DNA from: an uncultured Shewanella sp.
GTDB lineage: Bacteria; Pseudomonadota; Gammaproteobacteria; Enterobacterales; Shewanellaceae
Reading direction: 5' to 3'
NCBI RefSeq assembly: GCF_947497935.1
Contig: NZ_CANMIO010000001.1
Coordinates: 124,001 to 188,000 of the forward strand
DNA length: 64,000 nt
In this document: positions 35,148 to 44,798 of the stretch, piece by piece
Position numbering within the stretch: position 1 is the first letter of the stretch
Layout of the letters: every line of letters begins with the position of its first letter
Notes under the pieces: generated by a model
The model's input: the letters and a program-made list of their open reading frames with translations, nothing else
What the model was told of the DNA's origin: nothing
The model's database searches: none
Position numbers and translations under genes: made by a program

Positions 35148-36608
35148 TTAGTTCAGCTTATCCCAAGCCATTTGCCAGTGTGAACCTGTTGCTGGTTGGT
35201 ACTGAGTGGCTGTGGCTGTCCACTGTATGCAGTAACCTGAGTATGGGAAAGGTTTACATTGGTAAACACTACCGTCACTCGCTAGTACCTTGGTACCTGC
35301 TGTGTAACTTGCTAATCCAGCTGGGAATACAAAATCATAATCGCCAGCTGGTGGTGTGGTAGCTTCATCTTCTAAGTGAAAATCTAAGGTTTGCTGATCG
35401 ACTAGCTTGCCGTCTTCATCTTTGATGCGAGTCACTAGCATATGGTGGCCTGCTTCTGACTTATTTAGCGTTAGCGATACCGCTTCATTTTGACCATCTA
35501 ACATCTCACCTGTCCAGCTTGCTAGTGGCTCACGATGGTGGTTGTAAACCGTTAGTTCAGTGGTGACATTACCTTGCGCTGTCAGTGTTAGCTCAAGTGT
35601 GGTTGGCTCGCTCGTGATGGTGTAAGTGTCTTCTAGACCATCAACCGTTAGCGAATACTCTGGCTCCGGGGTTTCGATGTTATAACCCACTTCTACGCGC
35701 TCGATGCCGCTGCCAGCTTTAATGTAAACTGGGTTAGTACCGTAAGCAGGGGTAAACTTACCATCGCTAAATTGGCCTGCTTGTAGCTGAGTTTGCTCTT
35801 GGTTAACTTTACTTGCTAGCGCATGAGTCCAGTTTTTAGCTTGGCCCATGTTTGAATCGGTAATGGTCAACTCGGTGCGGTATGTTGGGTTTTCACCTGA
35901 TTGGTCGAATACGCGGGTATACACTGAATCACCAATATTCAGATCCATGGTTGGGTTGATTTGCCCTGCTTGTGTCCAGTCCGGTACAACTGGGCCTTGG
36001 CCATCAAACTTCACATCAATCACGTTATAGAATGATGCTGCAGTATCACCCACATCCCAAACCGCTAAAATCACTTGGTAGCCTTCACGTTCAGGCACAA
36101 CACAGTTGTGGCTGACTTGCTTAGGCGGCTGCACCATGTTGCCTTCAATCACACAAAAAGGGGTTAGGTCGAATGAGTCACGTGACAGCGAGGCATTCGG
36201 GTTCCAATCAGGTTTAGTGATGTAGTATTTCCAGTCGTGGGTAACGTGGTTTGCGGTGAAGGTCCACTCGAAAGTTTGTGCGCCTGACTGAATTGGGTTT
36301 TGGATCCAGCGATCAGCGGTTTGTTCGTCTAGCGCTGTTGCTAGAGCTGACTGAGCACTGGCAATTTTGCCATCTCTTGGGCCAGCTTCTGGGAATCCGT
36401 CTGGGCCTTCTACACTTTGCGGTTCATATTGAATCGCACCACAGTCGGTATTTTTTTGGTTGGTATCTGTAGTTGGAAACTTACAAAGTGCTACGCGGCT
36501 TGCTGCAACACCGTCGCTATAGGTTGATACATAGCCGTGTGCTAAAGCACCTGAGCTAAGACTGGCTAATGCTAGCGCGATTAACGATTTTTTTGGGAAT
36601 GATTTCAT
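35148..36608 (-). CDS. gbpA: N-acetylglucosamine-binding protein A (chitin-active LPMO)
   Basis: Secreted colonisation factor binding chitin and GlcNAc, with a copper lytic polysaccharide monooxygenase (AA10) domain. From ATG 36608 (AGGA upstream) the 486-residue length equals that of Vibrio GbpA. The signal peptide ends at [10 protein letters not shown], leaving His24 as the mature N-terminal copper ligand; His121 in NHVTHDW is the second ligand (mature His98). A central GbpA domain pair follows, and a C-terminal CBM5/12 chitin-binding module ends [13 protein letters not shown] with aromatic residues and cysteines. Upstream in-frame residues before this ATG lack a signal sequence and were rejected. 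Single gene in the repeat-bounded island. Confidence 0.92.
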   Translation of the reverse strand: MKSFPKKSLIALALASLSSGALAHGYVSTYSDGVAASRVALCKFPTTDTNQKNTDCGAIQYEPQSVEGPDGFPEAGPRDGKIASAQSALATALDEQTADRWIQNPIQSGAQTFEWTFTANHVTHDWKYYITKPDWNPNASLSRDSFDLTPFCVIEGNMVQPPKQVSHNCVVPEREGYQVILAVWDVGDTAASFYNVIDVKFDGQGPVVPDWTQAGQINPTMDLNIGDSVYTRVFDQSGENPTYRTELTITDSNMGQAKNWTHALASKVNQEQTQLQAGQFSDGKFTPAYGTNPVYIKAGSGIERVEVGYNIETPEPEYSLTVDGLEDTYTITSEPTTLELTLTAQGNVTTELTVYNHHREPLASWTGEMLDGQNEAVSLTLNKSEAGHHMLVTRIKDEDGKLVDQQTLDFHLEDEATTPPAGDYDFVFPAGLASYTAGTKVLASDGSVYQCKPFPYSGYCIQWTATATQYQPATGSHWQMAWDKLN

Positions 36609-37146
36609 CACATGTCCTATATATGGTTGACAAATTAATGCCACACCTCGGCGCATGCTGAACACTAAAACAGACAGACTTTGCCCAGGCACAAGACCTC
36701 GGTGATAAGTCCGATTTATTTAGTGGCAACCCCGCTATCATAGGTACAGTTAATCATTAATAAATGACTACTCACTGCACCGACAGACCGGAAGCTTTGC
36801 GTCCCACCTTTTCAAGTGGTTTGCCGAAATGTGATTTAGCAAGTGGAATCTAACTTAAAAACCTGTCAGGAGGAAGCGAATTGTTGATTGGATAGCTGAT
36901 TATTTGTTTGTAAAGTAAACACTTAAGTAAGTTTTGTTCAAAAAAACGCTGATAATCGAGCCTTGGATGGCGCGGGAGAATGTGACGGGGTTCTCTTAAC
37001 TGTGCAAAAGGAGGCTCTAAAAAATCCTGATATGTGGGGTCAGTGTAAAGTTTATTTGGTTAGCATACCTCCCGCTATTTCCGAGCCAGCTTTAGCTCCT
37101 TTTCACTACCCCACTTCTGTCAGGTAACGAGCTAGGGCTATGCCAT
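36609..37146. other. Non-coding stretch upstream of gbpA
   Basis: About 540 bases without a credible gene. Presumably carries the gbpA promoter. Contains GGGGTCAGTGTAAAGTTT (37042-37059), which resembles sequences that flank RAYT-type transposon remnants in related bacteria; only a half-site is seen. Confidence 0.4.
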
Positions 37147-37608
37147 AACTCTAAACTACAAAGATTATGCTTTTCTAACCTAGTGTAGATACGGCCGTGA
37201 CCGTCCATGACAAGGTGAGAGATAACGAAGTTATCAAGCTCTCGAACGAGAGGCTGGATGCCAAACTGGCTTTTTAGCAGGGATGCTATTTGTCATGGTC
37301 GAGCTTCCAGGGCCAATTCTGTTCCATACAGAATTTGGCATTTCCTCCATCCTTGGAGGTCAGACGTACTTGCAGCGTGTCTCAGAAGTGTCTGCACATA
37401 CGGTCGTTCATTAACATCCTTGTTATCACGACATTTGCACATCCATATACTGCACCGGCCGCAGGCAATTGGAACCACTTTTGTTGAATGCCACTCTCAG
37501 CCTAAAAATATATCAAGTCTGTCTGGGCGTTGTTATCAAACAAAGTTTGATTGTTTAACTCTCGGGTGTGGGCGAAGCGCCACGACGTTAGTGGTTAGAC
37601 GCAGTCTA
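37147..37608. repeat. Interspersed repeat family 2, copy 2 (inverted)
   Basis: Inverted counterpart of copy 1 at 32931-33350. Shared landmarks on this strand are TTCTAACCTAGTGTAGATAC, GAGAGATAACGAAGTTATC, CTCTCGAACGAGAG, GCCAAACTGGCTTTTTAGC, CGTGTCTCAGAAGTGTCTGC, GGAACCACTTTTGTTGAATG and TTAGACGCAGTCTA at its outer end. It is longer than copy 1 because it contains two extra hairpin blocks (about 37308-37370 and 37403-37460). It ends five bases before the stop codon of the following minus-strand gene. An open frame of 137 codons crosses it but only reflects the repeat. Confidence 0.75.
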
Positions 37609-37612
37609 CCCC

Positions 37613-38938
37613 TCAGCCAAATCGACTTGGTGAAAAAGGCGTCAGATCCAAACTGGTTTTCTGTTTATTGATGATCTCACTTACCAGTTGGCCCGTTATT
37701 GGGCCTAAACTTAGTCCCATCATGGCGTGTCCTGTGGCTATGGTTAGATTCGCTAACTGAGGAACTTTGCCGATTATCGGCAGGCCGTCTGGGCTACAGG
37801 GGCGAAAGCCAGACCAAAACTCTTCAGATTTAACCTGAGCTGTATCTAAGTCTGGTAGATAGCGGGCTGTGGATTTGATAAGCCCTTTGATACGATTTGG
37901 ACTGATGCCAACTGGCTCCTGACTCGATAATACGCCGAGCTCCATGGTGCCACCAAATCGAATGGTGTTATCTAGTGGACTAACCGCGACCTTGGCTTCG
38001 CTTAAGATAAAGGGGGTACGACACTTGAGCTTGGCGCTCTCTTTAACGGGAGGCTTGTCGAAGCTGATACAGATCCCTTTTCCCGATTGCACCGGCAGGT
38101 TAAGTCCTAATTTCTTGGCTAATTTTGGCGACCAGGCGCCGTTGGCGAGAACAAAGTCTTCGGCTTTGATATCGTCGCTTGCGGTTGTTGCTGAGGTGAT
38201 TTTTGTTTTAGTTTTATCAATAGTAAAACCTGTTACCTCAACGCCTTCCCTAAACTCTACTCCTTGAGCGGTTAAGTAGTTTTTCATCGCCACGATAAAC
38301 TCATAGGGGGCAATATGCGCATCTTCTGGGTAGAAACTTGCGCCTATCACGTCGAACTGAATATTGGGTTCGAGTTCTCTCAAGGCTTGGGGAGTGAGCA
38401 TCTTGGCTTGCAGGCCCAGTTTGTTGGCTGCGGCCACGGTTTTGGCTTCATCGTTTAAGCCTTGCTCTGAGTTACACAGCATCAAAAGCCCGTTTTGATG
38501 GAACTCAAAATTAAGCTCCGCTTGTTGGTGCAGCAATTGATATAGCTCAAGGGATTTAAGGTTGATATCTAAAATGGCTTGCTGATTTTCTAGGGTGTGC
38601 TGCGGCGTACACTTTCTAGCAAAAGATAATAGCCACTTTAAGAAGTCGATATTAAGACTTGGGCGCACGTAGAAGGGGCTTTGTGGATTGAGCATCCATT
38701 TAAGGCCTTTTTGGATCATACCCGGGGCGGCCAGTGGAATGAAGTGACTCGGGGTAATATAACCCGCGTTGCCAAAGGAGCAGGCTTTGCCTATCTCATC
38801 CTTGTCGATAACCACCACAGACTTACCCGCCTTATGTAGATAATAGGCTGTGCAGACCCCAATTATGCCACCACCAATCACAGCAACATCCTTCACAGCA
38901 AGATCCTTGCGAGTCTTGTTCATCTGCTTATCCGTCAT
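37613..38938 (-). CDS. FAD-dependent D-amino-acid dehydrogenase-like oxidoreductase
   Basis: A 441-residue DAO-family flavoprotein. The N-terminal dinucleotide-binding motif is DVAVIGGGIIGVCTAYYL, followed by CSFGNAGYITPSHFIPLAAPG, which is typical of DadA-like D-amino acid dehydrogenases. The substrate-domain segment WSGFRPCSPDGLPIIGKVP and the C-terminal FAD motif ATGHAMMGLSLGPITGQLV complete the family pattern. No dadX racemase or proline-catabolism gene is adjacent, so alanine, hydroxyproline or another D-amino acid are all possible substrates. ATG 38938 follows AAGGAAAG. Its 3' end abuts repeat copy 2. Confidence 0.82.
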   Translation of the reverse strand: MTDKQMNKTRKDLAVKDVAVIGGGIIGVCTAYYLHKAGKSVVVIDKDEIGKACSFGNAGYITPSHFIPLAAPGMIQKGLKWMLNPQSPFYVRPSLNIDFLKWLLSFARKCTPQHTLENQQAILDINLKSLELYQLLHQQAELNFEFHQNGLLMLCNSEQGLNDEAKTVAAANKLGLQAKMLTPQALRELEPNIQFDVIGASFYPEDAHIAPYEFIVAMKNYLTAQGVEFREGVEVTGFTIDKTKTKITSATTASDDIKAEDFVLANGAWSPKLAKKLGLNLPVQSGKGICISFDKPPVKESAKLKCRTPFILSEAKVAVSPLDNTIRFGGTMELGVLSSQEPVGISPNRIKGLIKSTARYLPDLDTAQVKSEEFWSGFRPCSPDGLPIIGKVPQLANLTIATGHAMMGLSLGPITGQLVSEIINKQKTSLDLTPFSPSRFG

Positions 38939-39072
38939 CTTCTTTCCTTAAGCGCTGATTTTAGAAGATAACCTACAGTGCTGAGTGGGATCCGGTTTGT
39001 TCTATATCAAGTGTTGTTAATAAACCTAATCAAGATGAATTATTTTAATGGTGGGTTGCGTGACGATAAACA

Positions 39073-39099
39073 AAAAAGCCACTCAATGGAGTGGCTTTA
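39073..39099 (-). terminator. Terminator of rpiA
   Basis: AAAGCCACTC and GAGTGGCTTT pair around AATG; read on the minus strand it is followed by a T-tract, suiting the end of rpiA. Confidence 0.88.
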
Positions 39100-39159
39100 G
39101 CTTAGAGCTCTAGCGGACTTGTTCAAACTCTTACAAGTGCACTGAGTTATTTAATCTGA

Positions 39160-39819
39160 TTAGAAGGTAACGGTTTTCACGCCGTCTGGAGTACCGACTA
39201 ACAATACATCTGCGCCACGCTTAGCGAATAGACCGTTAGTCACGACACCAACAATACCGTCAATCTGCTCTTCTAGCTCTTTTGGCTTCATGATCTTCAT
39301 GTTGTACACGTCTAAGATGATGTTGCCGTTATCGGTAACACAACCTTCGCGGTAAACAGGGTCGCCGCCAAGCTTTACAATTTGGCGCGCCACGTATGAG
39401 CGTGCCATTGGAATCACTTCGATTGGCAGTGGGAACTCACCTAGAATGTCTACTTGCTTGGTGTTATCTACGATGCAGACAAACTTTTCAGCAACAGCGG
39501 CAACAATTTTTTCGCGAGTCAGTGCTGCTCCGCCACCTTTAATCATGTCCATTTGGCTGTTGATTTCATCGGCACCATCAACATAAACAGATAGCTCATT
39601 TACGCTGTTTAGGTCAAAAACGGGAATACCTAGCGCTTTCATTTTCTCTGTTGATGCTTCAGAGCTTGATACCGCACCTTGGATATCGAACTTCATTGTC
39701 GCAAGCGCATCAATAAAGTGATTAACCGTTGAGCCGGTTCCTACACCAACAATGCTGTTCTCTTCTACGTACTGAAGTGCAGCCCAACCGGCAGCTTTTT
39801 TCATTTCATCTTGAGTCAT
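39160..39819 (-). CDS. rpiA: Ribose-5-phosphate isomerase A
   Basis: Interconverts ribose 5-phosphate and ribulose 5-phosphate in the pentose phosphate pathway. The 219-residue length is canonical. Motifs: [15 protein letters not shown] (phosphate binding), [14 protein letters not shown], the catalytic VDGADEI with Asp residues, and [14 protein letters not shown] with the catalytic Glu and Lys. ATG preceded by AAGGA. Functionally linked with the transketolase at the start of the window but not clustered with it. Confidence 0.97.
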   Translation of the reverse strand: MTQDEMKKAAGWAALQYVEENSIVGVGTGSTVNHFIDALATMKFDIQGAVSSSEASTEKMKALGIPVFDLNSVNELSVYVDGADEINSQMDMIKGGGAALTREKIVAAVAEKFVCIVDNTKQVDILGEFPLPIEVIPMARSYVARQIVKLGGDPVYREGCVTDNGNIILDVYNMKIMKPKELEEQIDGIVGVVTNGLFAKRGADVLLVGTPDGVKTVTF

Positions 39820-40122
39820 TATGAAATCCTTTGTTTAAGATAGAAGTTAAAAATAAAAGTTATAGGCAAGGTTAAAAATATTGCCGACAGTATACGCGTT
39901 TAGCAAAGCAAAGTTGCTTGAATTTTGCTTTTAAAGTGACTCGTCAGGACTATCATGTGTATCTTGGGGCAAGCGATGGCAGATTTTTTGCTTTGGCTAA
40001 CAGTTTATTGTCATTAGCTTATTCACAATAACCGCTATAGTGTGAGTATTATGAATACTCTAGTTAGAAAGCGATGAGATGGATTTTCGGCGTGAGCGCC
40101 ATTAAGTGATAAAGGAGTCGAT
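39820..40122. other. Divergent promoter region rpiA / DUF808
   Basis: 303 bases between divergent genes. AAAGGAGTCGAT immediately before 40123 is the downstream ribosome-binding site. Nothing else recognised. Confidence 0.5.
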
Positions 40123-41067
40123 ATGGCTGGGGCTAGCTTATTAACCTTGTTAGATGATATCGCGACGATTTTAGATGATGTCGCCGCAATGAGTAAAATC
40201 GCCGCCCGCAAAACGGCGGGTGTGTTGGGCGATGATTTAGCGTTAAACGCGCAGCAGGTGTCGGGTGTTAGCGCTGACAGAGAGCTGCCAGTGGTGTGGG
40301 CGGTTGCTGTAGGCTCATTTAAGAATAAGTGCATCTTAGTGCCTGCCGCTATGCTGATTAGCGCCTTTATCCCGTGGGCGGTGACGCCACTACTGATGTT
40401 CGGTGGTTTGTACCTCTGTTATGAAGGTTTTGAAAAAATCTACCATAGTTTCCATGCCAAGAAGCATCACCAAATCGATGAGAGCCAGGCGAGCGAAGAG
40501 GAGATCCTTGATCTTAAAGAGTACGAGGCCAATAAGGTCAAAGGGGCGATACGCACCGACTTTGTGTTATCGGCGGAGATCATCGCCATCACTTTAGGGA
40601 TCGTGGCCGACAAGAGCTTGAGTACTCAATTTTTCACTCTAAGTGTTATCGCCATCATTATGACGATTGGTGTGTATGGCCTTGTCGCTGGCATAGTTAA
40701 AATCGATGATGCTGGGCTGTATTTAAGTCAGCGCCCAGGTGAAACCCTGTGGGCTCGATTTAAGCGCCGCTTTGGCATGATGCTATTAAATTCTGCACCT
40801 TATTTAATGAAGACACTGTCGATTGTGGGCACCATTGCCATGTTTATGGTCGGCGGAGGTATTTTAACTCATGGTTGGCATTGGGTTGGCGATAAAATCA
40901 CTGCGGCCGCAGCTTGGATTGAGGCATTTGAGTTTGTCGGGCCCGTGGTTGCATTTATCACCCCAAGTATTTTGAACGCGATTTTTGGCGTGATAGCTGG
41001 TGCGGTCGCAGTATTGTTGATGCAGCTATTTATCAAGCTTAAAGGTGATAAAGGCGCTACCGAATAG
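40123..41067 (+). CDS. DUF808 family inner-membrane protein (YedI-like)
   Basis: A 314-residue polytopic membrane protein of the DUF808 family. The N-terminus MAGASLLTLLDDIATILDDVAAMSKIAARKT is the family hallmark; GDDLALNAQQVSGV and REL PVVWAVAVGS-like RELPVVWAVAVGSFKNK follow. About six to eight hydrophobic helices are visible, the last ILNAIFGVIAGAVAVLLMQL. Function is unknown in the family. AAGGAG lies at proper distance from the ATG. The next gene follows after 39 bases and may be co-transcribed. Confidence 0.88.
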   Translation: MAGASLLTLLDDIATILDDVAAMSKIAARKTAGVLGDDLALNAQQVSGVSADRELPVVWAVAVGSFKNKCILVPAAMLISAFIPWAVTPLLMFGGLYLCYEGFEKIYHSFHAKKHHQIDESQASEEEILDLKEYEANKVKGAIRTDFVLSAEIIAITLGIVADKSLSTQFFTLSVIAIIMTIGVYGLVAGIVKIDDAGLYLSQRPGETLWARFKRRFGMMLLNSAPYLMKTLSIVGTIAMFMVGGGILTHGWHWVGDKITAAAAWIEAFEFVGPVVAFITPSILNAIFGVIAGAVAVLLMQLFIKLKGDKGATE

Positions 41068-41106
41068 CTTTAGTGTTAAAACTTAATTGTTAGCTTAGAT
41101 ATCCAT

Positions 41107-42249
41107 ATGGAAAAGGTAGTAATGGCGAATACAAGTAGCAAAACAAACAGGGTCAAACTAGCAAGCTTTAACCTGTTTAATTACATTGAACCGCCATTGG
41201 CGTATTACGACTTTGAAAATATCTATAGCGCAGAGCAATGGCAAAAAAAGCAGTCTTGGTTAGCGGAGTTTTTAGCGCAGCATCAGCCTGATATCATTGG
41301 CTTGCAAGAGGTGTTTTCTGCACCAGCATTAGCTGAGCAAATGCGCGCAGCGGGTTATGAGCATTTTGTCACTGTGGGTGAACCTACAGTTATTGACGAT
41401 TATATTTGCCGCGATCCAGTTGTCGGTCTTGCCTCAAAATTTCCTTTCACTGAAGTGACGGCGATTGAAGCTGAGCCTGAATACATTCATGGGCTAGGCT
41501 TAAACCCTGATTTTGCATTTAGCCGTAAACCGCTGCGCGCTACTGTGCAGTTGCCGCAAATTGGTCTTTGCGATATTTACGTGGTGCACTTTAAATCTAA
41601 GCGCCCGCATCTGGATGAATTGCCACAGCCAAAGTTTACACAGCAGAAAGGGTTAAGTTCTGCCACACCTTTGGTGAATTTCGGTGAATTGTTAGGGCGT
41701 AATAGTCTTGGCCAGTGGGCGTCGAGTATTCAGCGCGGCAGTGAAGCGGCGCTGTTATTTCATGCCATGCTGCAAAGACGCATAGAGACCAATCAACCTA
41801 TGATGCTAATGGGTGATTTTAATGAAGAGCTGACAAGCTCGGTGTTATCGCCACTAACTAACCGAGAGCTGCGTTTTGAAAAAGAGGGGCTGGGCGAGTT
41901 AGCGAGTTTTCCATTAACTGATGCTTATAAGCTGTTTCAGCAAGGGCTACAGGACTTGTTTGGGGATAAGACTAGCGATGCAAGCCCTGATGAAATTGCC
42001 GTGGAAGAAGAGCGAATGCTCGCTAAAGCGCGAGCATCACGAGCGGCGACGCATTACTATGGCGCTCAAGGTAATGTGCTGGATTACATATTACTTTCAG
42101 CAGACTTTGACCCAAGCTTTGATAATAGCGTTGCCGAAGTTTGTGACTATCACACCGAAGACCGGCACTTAGTGAATCCAAGCTTTGAGCGTGATAGCCA
42201 AAGTAGCGACCACGCGCCGGTTACTTGCACCTTACGCATTAGGCGCTAA
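41107..42249 (+). CDS. Endonuclease/exonuclease/phosphatase family protein
   Basis: A 380-residue EEP-superfamily metal-dependent phosphoesterase. Motifs are KLASFNLFNYI (N-terminal Asn), IIGLQEVFS (catalytic Glu), LMGDFNEE (Asp and Asn) and SSDHAPVTCTL (Asp-His). There is no signal peptide, so it is cytoplasmic unless exported by another route. The substrate (nucleic acid, sphingolipid or phosphoinositide-like) cannot be told. The ORF begins MEKVVMANTSS; an internal ATG at 41122 is an alternative start. Its 3' end is directly followed by mosaic element C. Confidence 0.85.
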   Translation: MEKVVMANTSSKTNRVKLASFNLFNYIEPPLAYYDFENIYSAEQWQKKQSWLAEFLAQHQPDIIGLQEVFSAPALAEQMRAAGYEHFVTVGEPTVIDDYICRDPVVGLASKFPFTEVTAIEAEPEYIHGLGLNPDFAFSRKPLRATVQLPQIGLCDIYVVHFKSKRPHLDELPQPKFTQQKGLSSATPLVNFGELLGRNSLGQWASSIQRGSEAALLFHAMLQRRIETNQPMMLMGDFNEELTSSVLSPLTNRELRFEKEGLGELASFPLTDAYKLFQQGLQDLFGDKTSDASPDEIAVEEERMLAKARASRAATHYYGAQGNVLDYILLSADFDPSFDNSVAEVCDYHTEDRHLVNPSFERDSQSSDHAPVTCTLRIRR

Positions 42250-42250
42250 C

Positions 42251-42502
42251 GTTAAAGCAAGGTACTAGGTTTTAAAGAAGGTGCTAGGAAAAGCAGGAAC
42301 TAGGAAAGCTACATTGCTGCTTGCTTTTGCTAGAATCTAGAGCTCTCGTAAACTTGCTGCTAGGACGCTTCGCGGATAGAGCGGACTTCGTCCTGCTATA
42401 AGAGCAAAAGAAAGCATGTATTTAGGCTTTGCTTTTCTTGCTTTATCCGTCTTTGCTTTCCCTGCCTTTCCCGGCTTCTACTGCCTTAGCCTTCCCTAGA
42501 CC
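42251..42502. repeat. Mosaic palindromic intergenic element, copy C
   Basis: Starts TTAAAGCAAGGTACTAGG and, a few bases on, TTTAAAGAAGGTGCTAGG, then AAAAGCAGGAACTAGG, GGACGCTTCGCGG, GCGGACTTCGTCCTGCTA and the complement of the GC-rich unit run (CCCTGCCTTTCCCGGCTTC) ending CTTCCCTAGACCT. Same modules as copies A, B, D and E, in a different arrangement. It occupies most of the gap before phoD and would be translated as a spurious N-terminal extension if the longest frame of that gene were used. Confidence 0.72.
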
Positions 42503-42635
42503 TCACCTCTTTGTGTTTAACAAGCGGTTTACATCTTTGTCTTTTTCGTGTCATGGTGGTGCTTTAGTATCCGGACTGATTAGACCTCGTACCACGCAAG
42601 TAAAACTAGAACGTAATATTAAAGGAATAATAACA

Positions 42636-44408
42636 ATGAAACGACCTTTTACTCGAAGAGACTTTTTGGCAATGTCGGCCAAAGGAGTTGGCGCTGCAGT
42701 CGTATCCTACGGCCTGATGGGCTGTAGTAGTGACGATGACGACAACAATGACATCTATGCCGAGTTTCTCCATGGTCTCGCCAGTGGCGATCCTAGCCAT
42801 GATGCCGTCATACTCTGGACCCGTGTTACCCCTAAAAGTGATGGTGACATTAAGGTGTCGTGGGAAGTGGCAACCGATGGCGCATTTACTCAGTTAGTGA
42901 GTACTGGTGAAACCATGACGAGCAGCGACAGAGACTATACGGTTAAGGTGGATGCCGTAGGCCTTGAGGCCGGTACCCAGTATTTTTATCGCTTCAAAAC
43001 GGGTAATAAAACCTCGCAACCTGCAATGACTAAAACCTTGCCACAGGGCGCTATCAATAGCGCTAAGTTTGCTGTGGTGTCATGCGCTAACTTCCCAGCA
43101 GGGTATTTTAATGTCTATGAGATGGCGTCAAGAATGGACGATCTCGATGCGGTCATTCACTTAGGTGATTATATCTATGAGTATGCACGTGGTGAGTACG
43201 CCAGCGAGCGCGCCGCAGCACTAGGGCGTGAAGTCTTACCTGAAGGTGAGCTGATGACTCTTGCCGATTATCGTACCCGTTATGGCCAGTATCGCAGCGA
43301 TATCAGTTTGCAGAAACTTCATGGTAAAACGCCGTTTATCACAGTATGGGATGATCATGAAGTCGCTAACGATAGCTGGCGCAATGGCGCTGAGAATCAC
43401 AACGATGGCGAAGGGGATTTCGATGCTCGAAAAGAAGCGGCACTACAGGCGTATTTCGAGTGGCTGCCTATCCGTCCATGGCGTGAAGGCAACCATGAAG
43501 AGATCTATCGCTCATTCCAGTTTGGTGATTTAGTTGACCTACATATGCTTGATACTCGACTTCTTGGTCGAGATAAGCCATTGGATTACGCCGAGTATAT
43601 GGATAGCGCTACGGGTGAGTTAGATAGCGCACGCTTTATGGCGGATATTACCGATACCAACAGAACCATGCTAGGGCAAGAGCAGCAAGCTTGGCTACAA
43701 ACGGCGCTACTGACGTCGACGGCGACTTGGCAGGTATTGGGGCAACAAGTATTGATGGGGCAGATGATGCTACCGGCAGCGATTGCAACCCAACAGTTGT
43801 CGATCCCGGAGTTTGGTCAGTTGGCGGCGCTAGCACAATTTGCCGCACGCAAAGCGGCGGGCGATCCAACGCTGAGCGAAGATGAGCTTAAGTACTTATC
43901 TTTCTACGGACATAAGTTGACGCCTGAGGCGATGGCTTTGCTGCAGTTGCCTTCGATCCCTTATAACCTCGATGCCTGGGATGGCTACGCCTATGAGCGA
44001 GAGGTAATTCTGGCTACGGCAAAATCACAGGCAAAAAATCTAGTGGTGATTGCTGGTGACACCCATAACGCATGGGCTAATGAGTTAAAAGATGCGGCGG
44101 GGGACTGTGTGGGAGTTGAATTTGCCACTAGTTCGGTATCATCTCCTGGCCTTGAGTATTACTTAGGTATCGAAGAGAAAGATATAGCCGCAACCGAGGC
44201 TGCGATTATCGATTTAGTGGATAACCTTGCCTATGCCAACTTGATGAATCGAGGATTAATGACGCTCACTTTTTCCCATGAAGAGGTGCGCACAGATTGG
44301 CGCTATGTTGATACGATTTATACTCGTGACTTTACAGAAGCGAGTGAAAGAAACTTCTCTATGATCACTAAAGTTGGTACACCGTCTTTGAGTGAGAGCA
44401 TCAAATAA
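42636..44408 (+). CDS. phoD: PhoD-family alkaline phosphatase/phosphodiesterase, Tat-exported
   Basis: A 590-residue secreted phosphatase. The Tat signal is MKRPFTRRDFLAMSAKG (twin Arg 7-8), and YGLMGCSSDDDD provides a lipobox-like cysteine (Cys30), so it may be a Tat lipoprotein. A PhoD N-terminal domain (LHGLASGDPSHDAVILWTRV, YFYRFKTG) is followed by the metallophosphatase core: AVVSCANFPAGYFNVY, AVIHLGDYIYEYARGEY, VWDDHEVANDSW, DLHMLDTRLLGRD, and VVIAGDTHNAWANEL. ATG 42636 has AAAGGA upstream; the 69 in-frame codons before it lie largely in repeat element C. Hydrolyses phosphomonoesters or diesters outside the cytoplasm, probably for phosphate scavenging; no Pho box was identified. Confidence 0.9.
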   Translation: MKRPFTRRDFLAMSAKGVGAAVVSYGLMGCSSDDDDNNDIYAEFLHGLASGDPSHDAVILWTRVTPKSDGDIKVSWEVATDGAFTQLVSTGETMTSSDRDYTVKVDAVGLEAGTQYFYRFKTGNKTSQPAMTKTLPQGAINSAKFAVVSCANFPAGYFNVYEMASRMDDLDAVIHLGDYIYEYARGEYASERAAALGREVLPEGELMTLADYRTRYGQYRSDISLQKLHGKTPFITVWDDHEVANDSWRNGAENHNDGEGDFDARKEAALQAYFEWLPIRPWREGNHEEIYRSFQFGDLVDLHMLDTRLLGRDKPLDYAEYMDSATGELDSARFMADITDTNRTMLGQEQQAWLQTALLTSTATWQVLGQQVLMGQMMLPAAIATQQLSIPEFGQLAALAQFAARKAAGDPTLSEDELKYLSFYGHKLTPEAMALLQLPSIPYNLDAWDGYAYEREVILATAKSQAKNLVVIAGDTHNAWANELKDAAGDCVGVEFATSSVSSPGLEYYLGIEEKDIAATEAAIIDLVDNLAYANLMNRGLMTLTFSHEEVRTDWRYVDTIYTRDFTEASERNFSMITKVGTPSLSESIK

Positions 44409-44438
44409 AACCAAGGCGCTACTTTTAATTTGATGATG

Positions 44439-44469
44439 AAGGCAAGCTTACCAGCTTGCCTTTATTTTT
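44439..44469 (+). terminator. Terminator of phoD
   Basis: AAGGCAAGCT and AGCTTGCCTT pair around TACC, followed by TATTTTTAG. The rest of the gap to 44798 contains only a small hairpin CCACC/GGTGG near 44534. Confidence 0.85.
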
Positions 44470-44798
44470 AGTGATTATGGCGTAAGTTTTCCGATTTTTT
44501 GCAGCAATTATTAGCGTTTTAGTATAAAATTCGCCACCAAAATCCGGTGGGTGCCTAGACTTTGAACAGTGAATTCGATTTATCGATTTACTGGGCGCTA
44601 TTTCCGATCTTGGGATAGACGTCATCACCTACTTTTTATCGTAATTGGCTTAACTGTTTTGGACTATTGTTTATTTTTATCACTCCTCGTCAGAGTGGTA
44701 TTTTAGCAAGATCGATTTCAAGTTCAGTTAACTTCAATTAAAGCTGAGATTACGATTAGACTTAATTCAGATATTAATAACAAGATGGGGACGGTCAG

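Noticed and set aside
37042..37059. RAYT transposon end
   Set aside because: GGGGTCAGTGTAAAGTTT resembles such ends, but no transposase gene or second end was found, so no element is called.
37258..37671. 137-codon frame within repeat copy 2
   Set aside because: Frame is produced by the repeat and runs into the neighbouring gene on the opposite strand; copy 1 does not preserve it.
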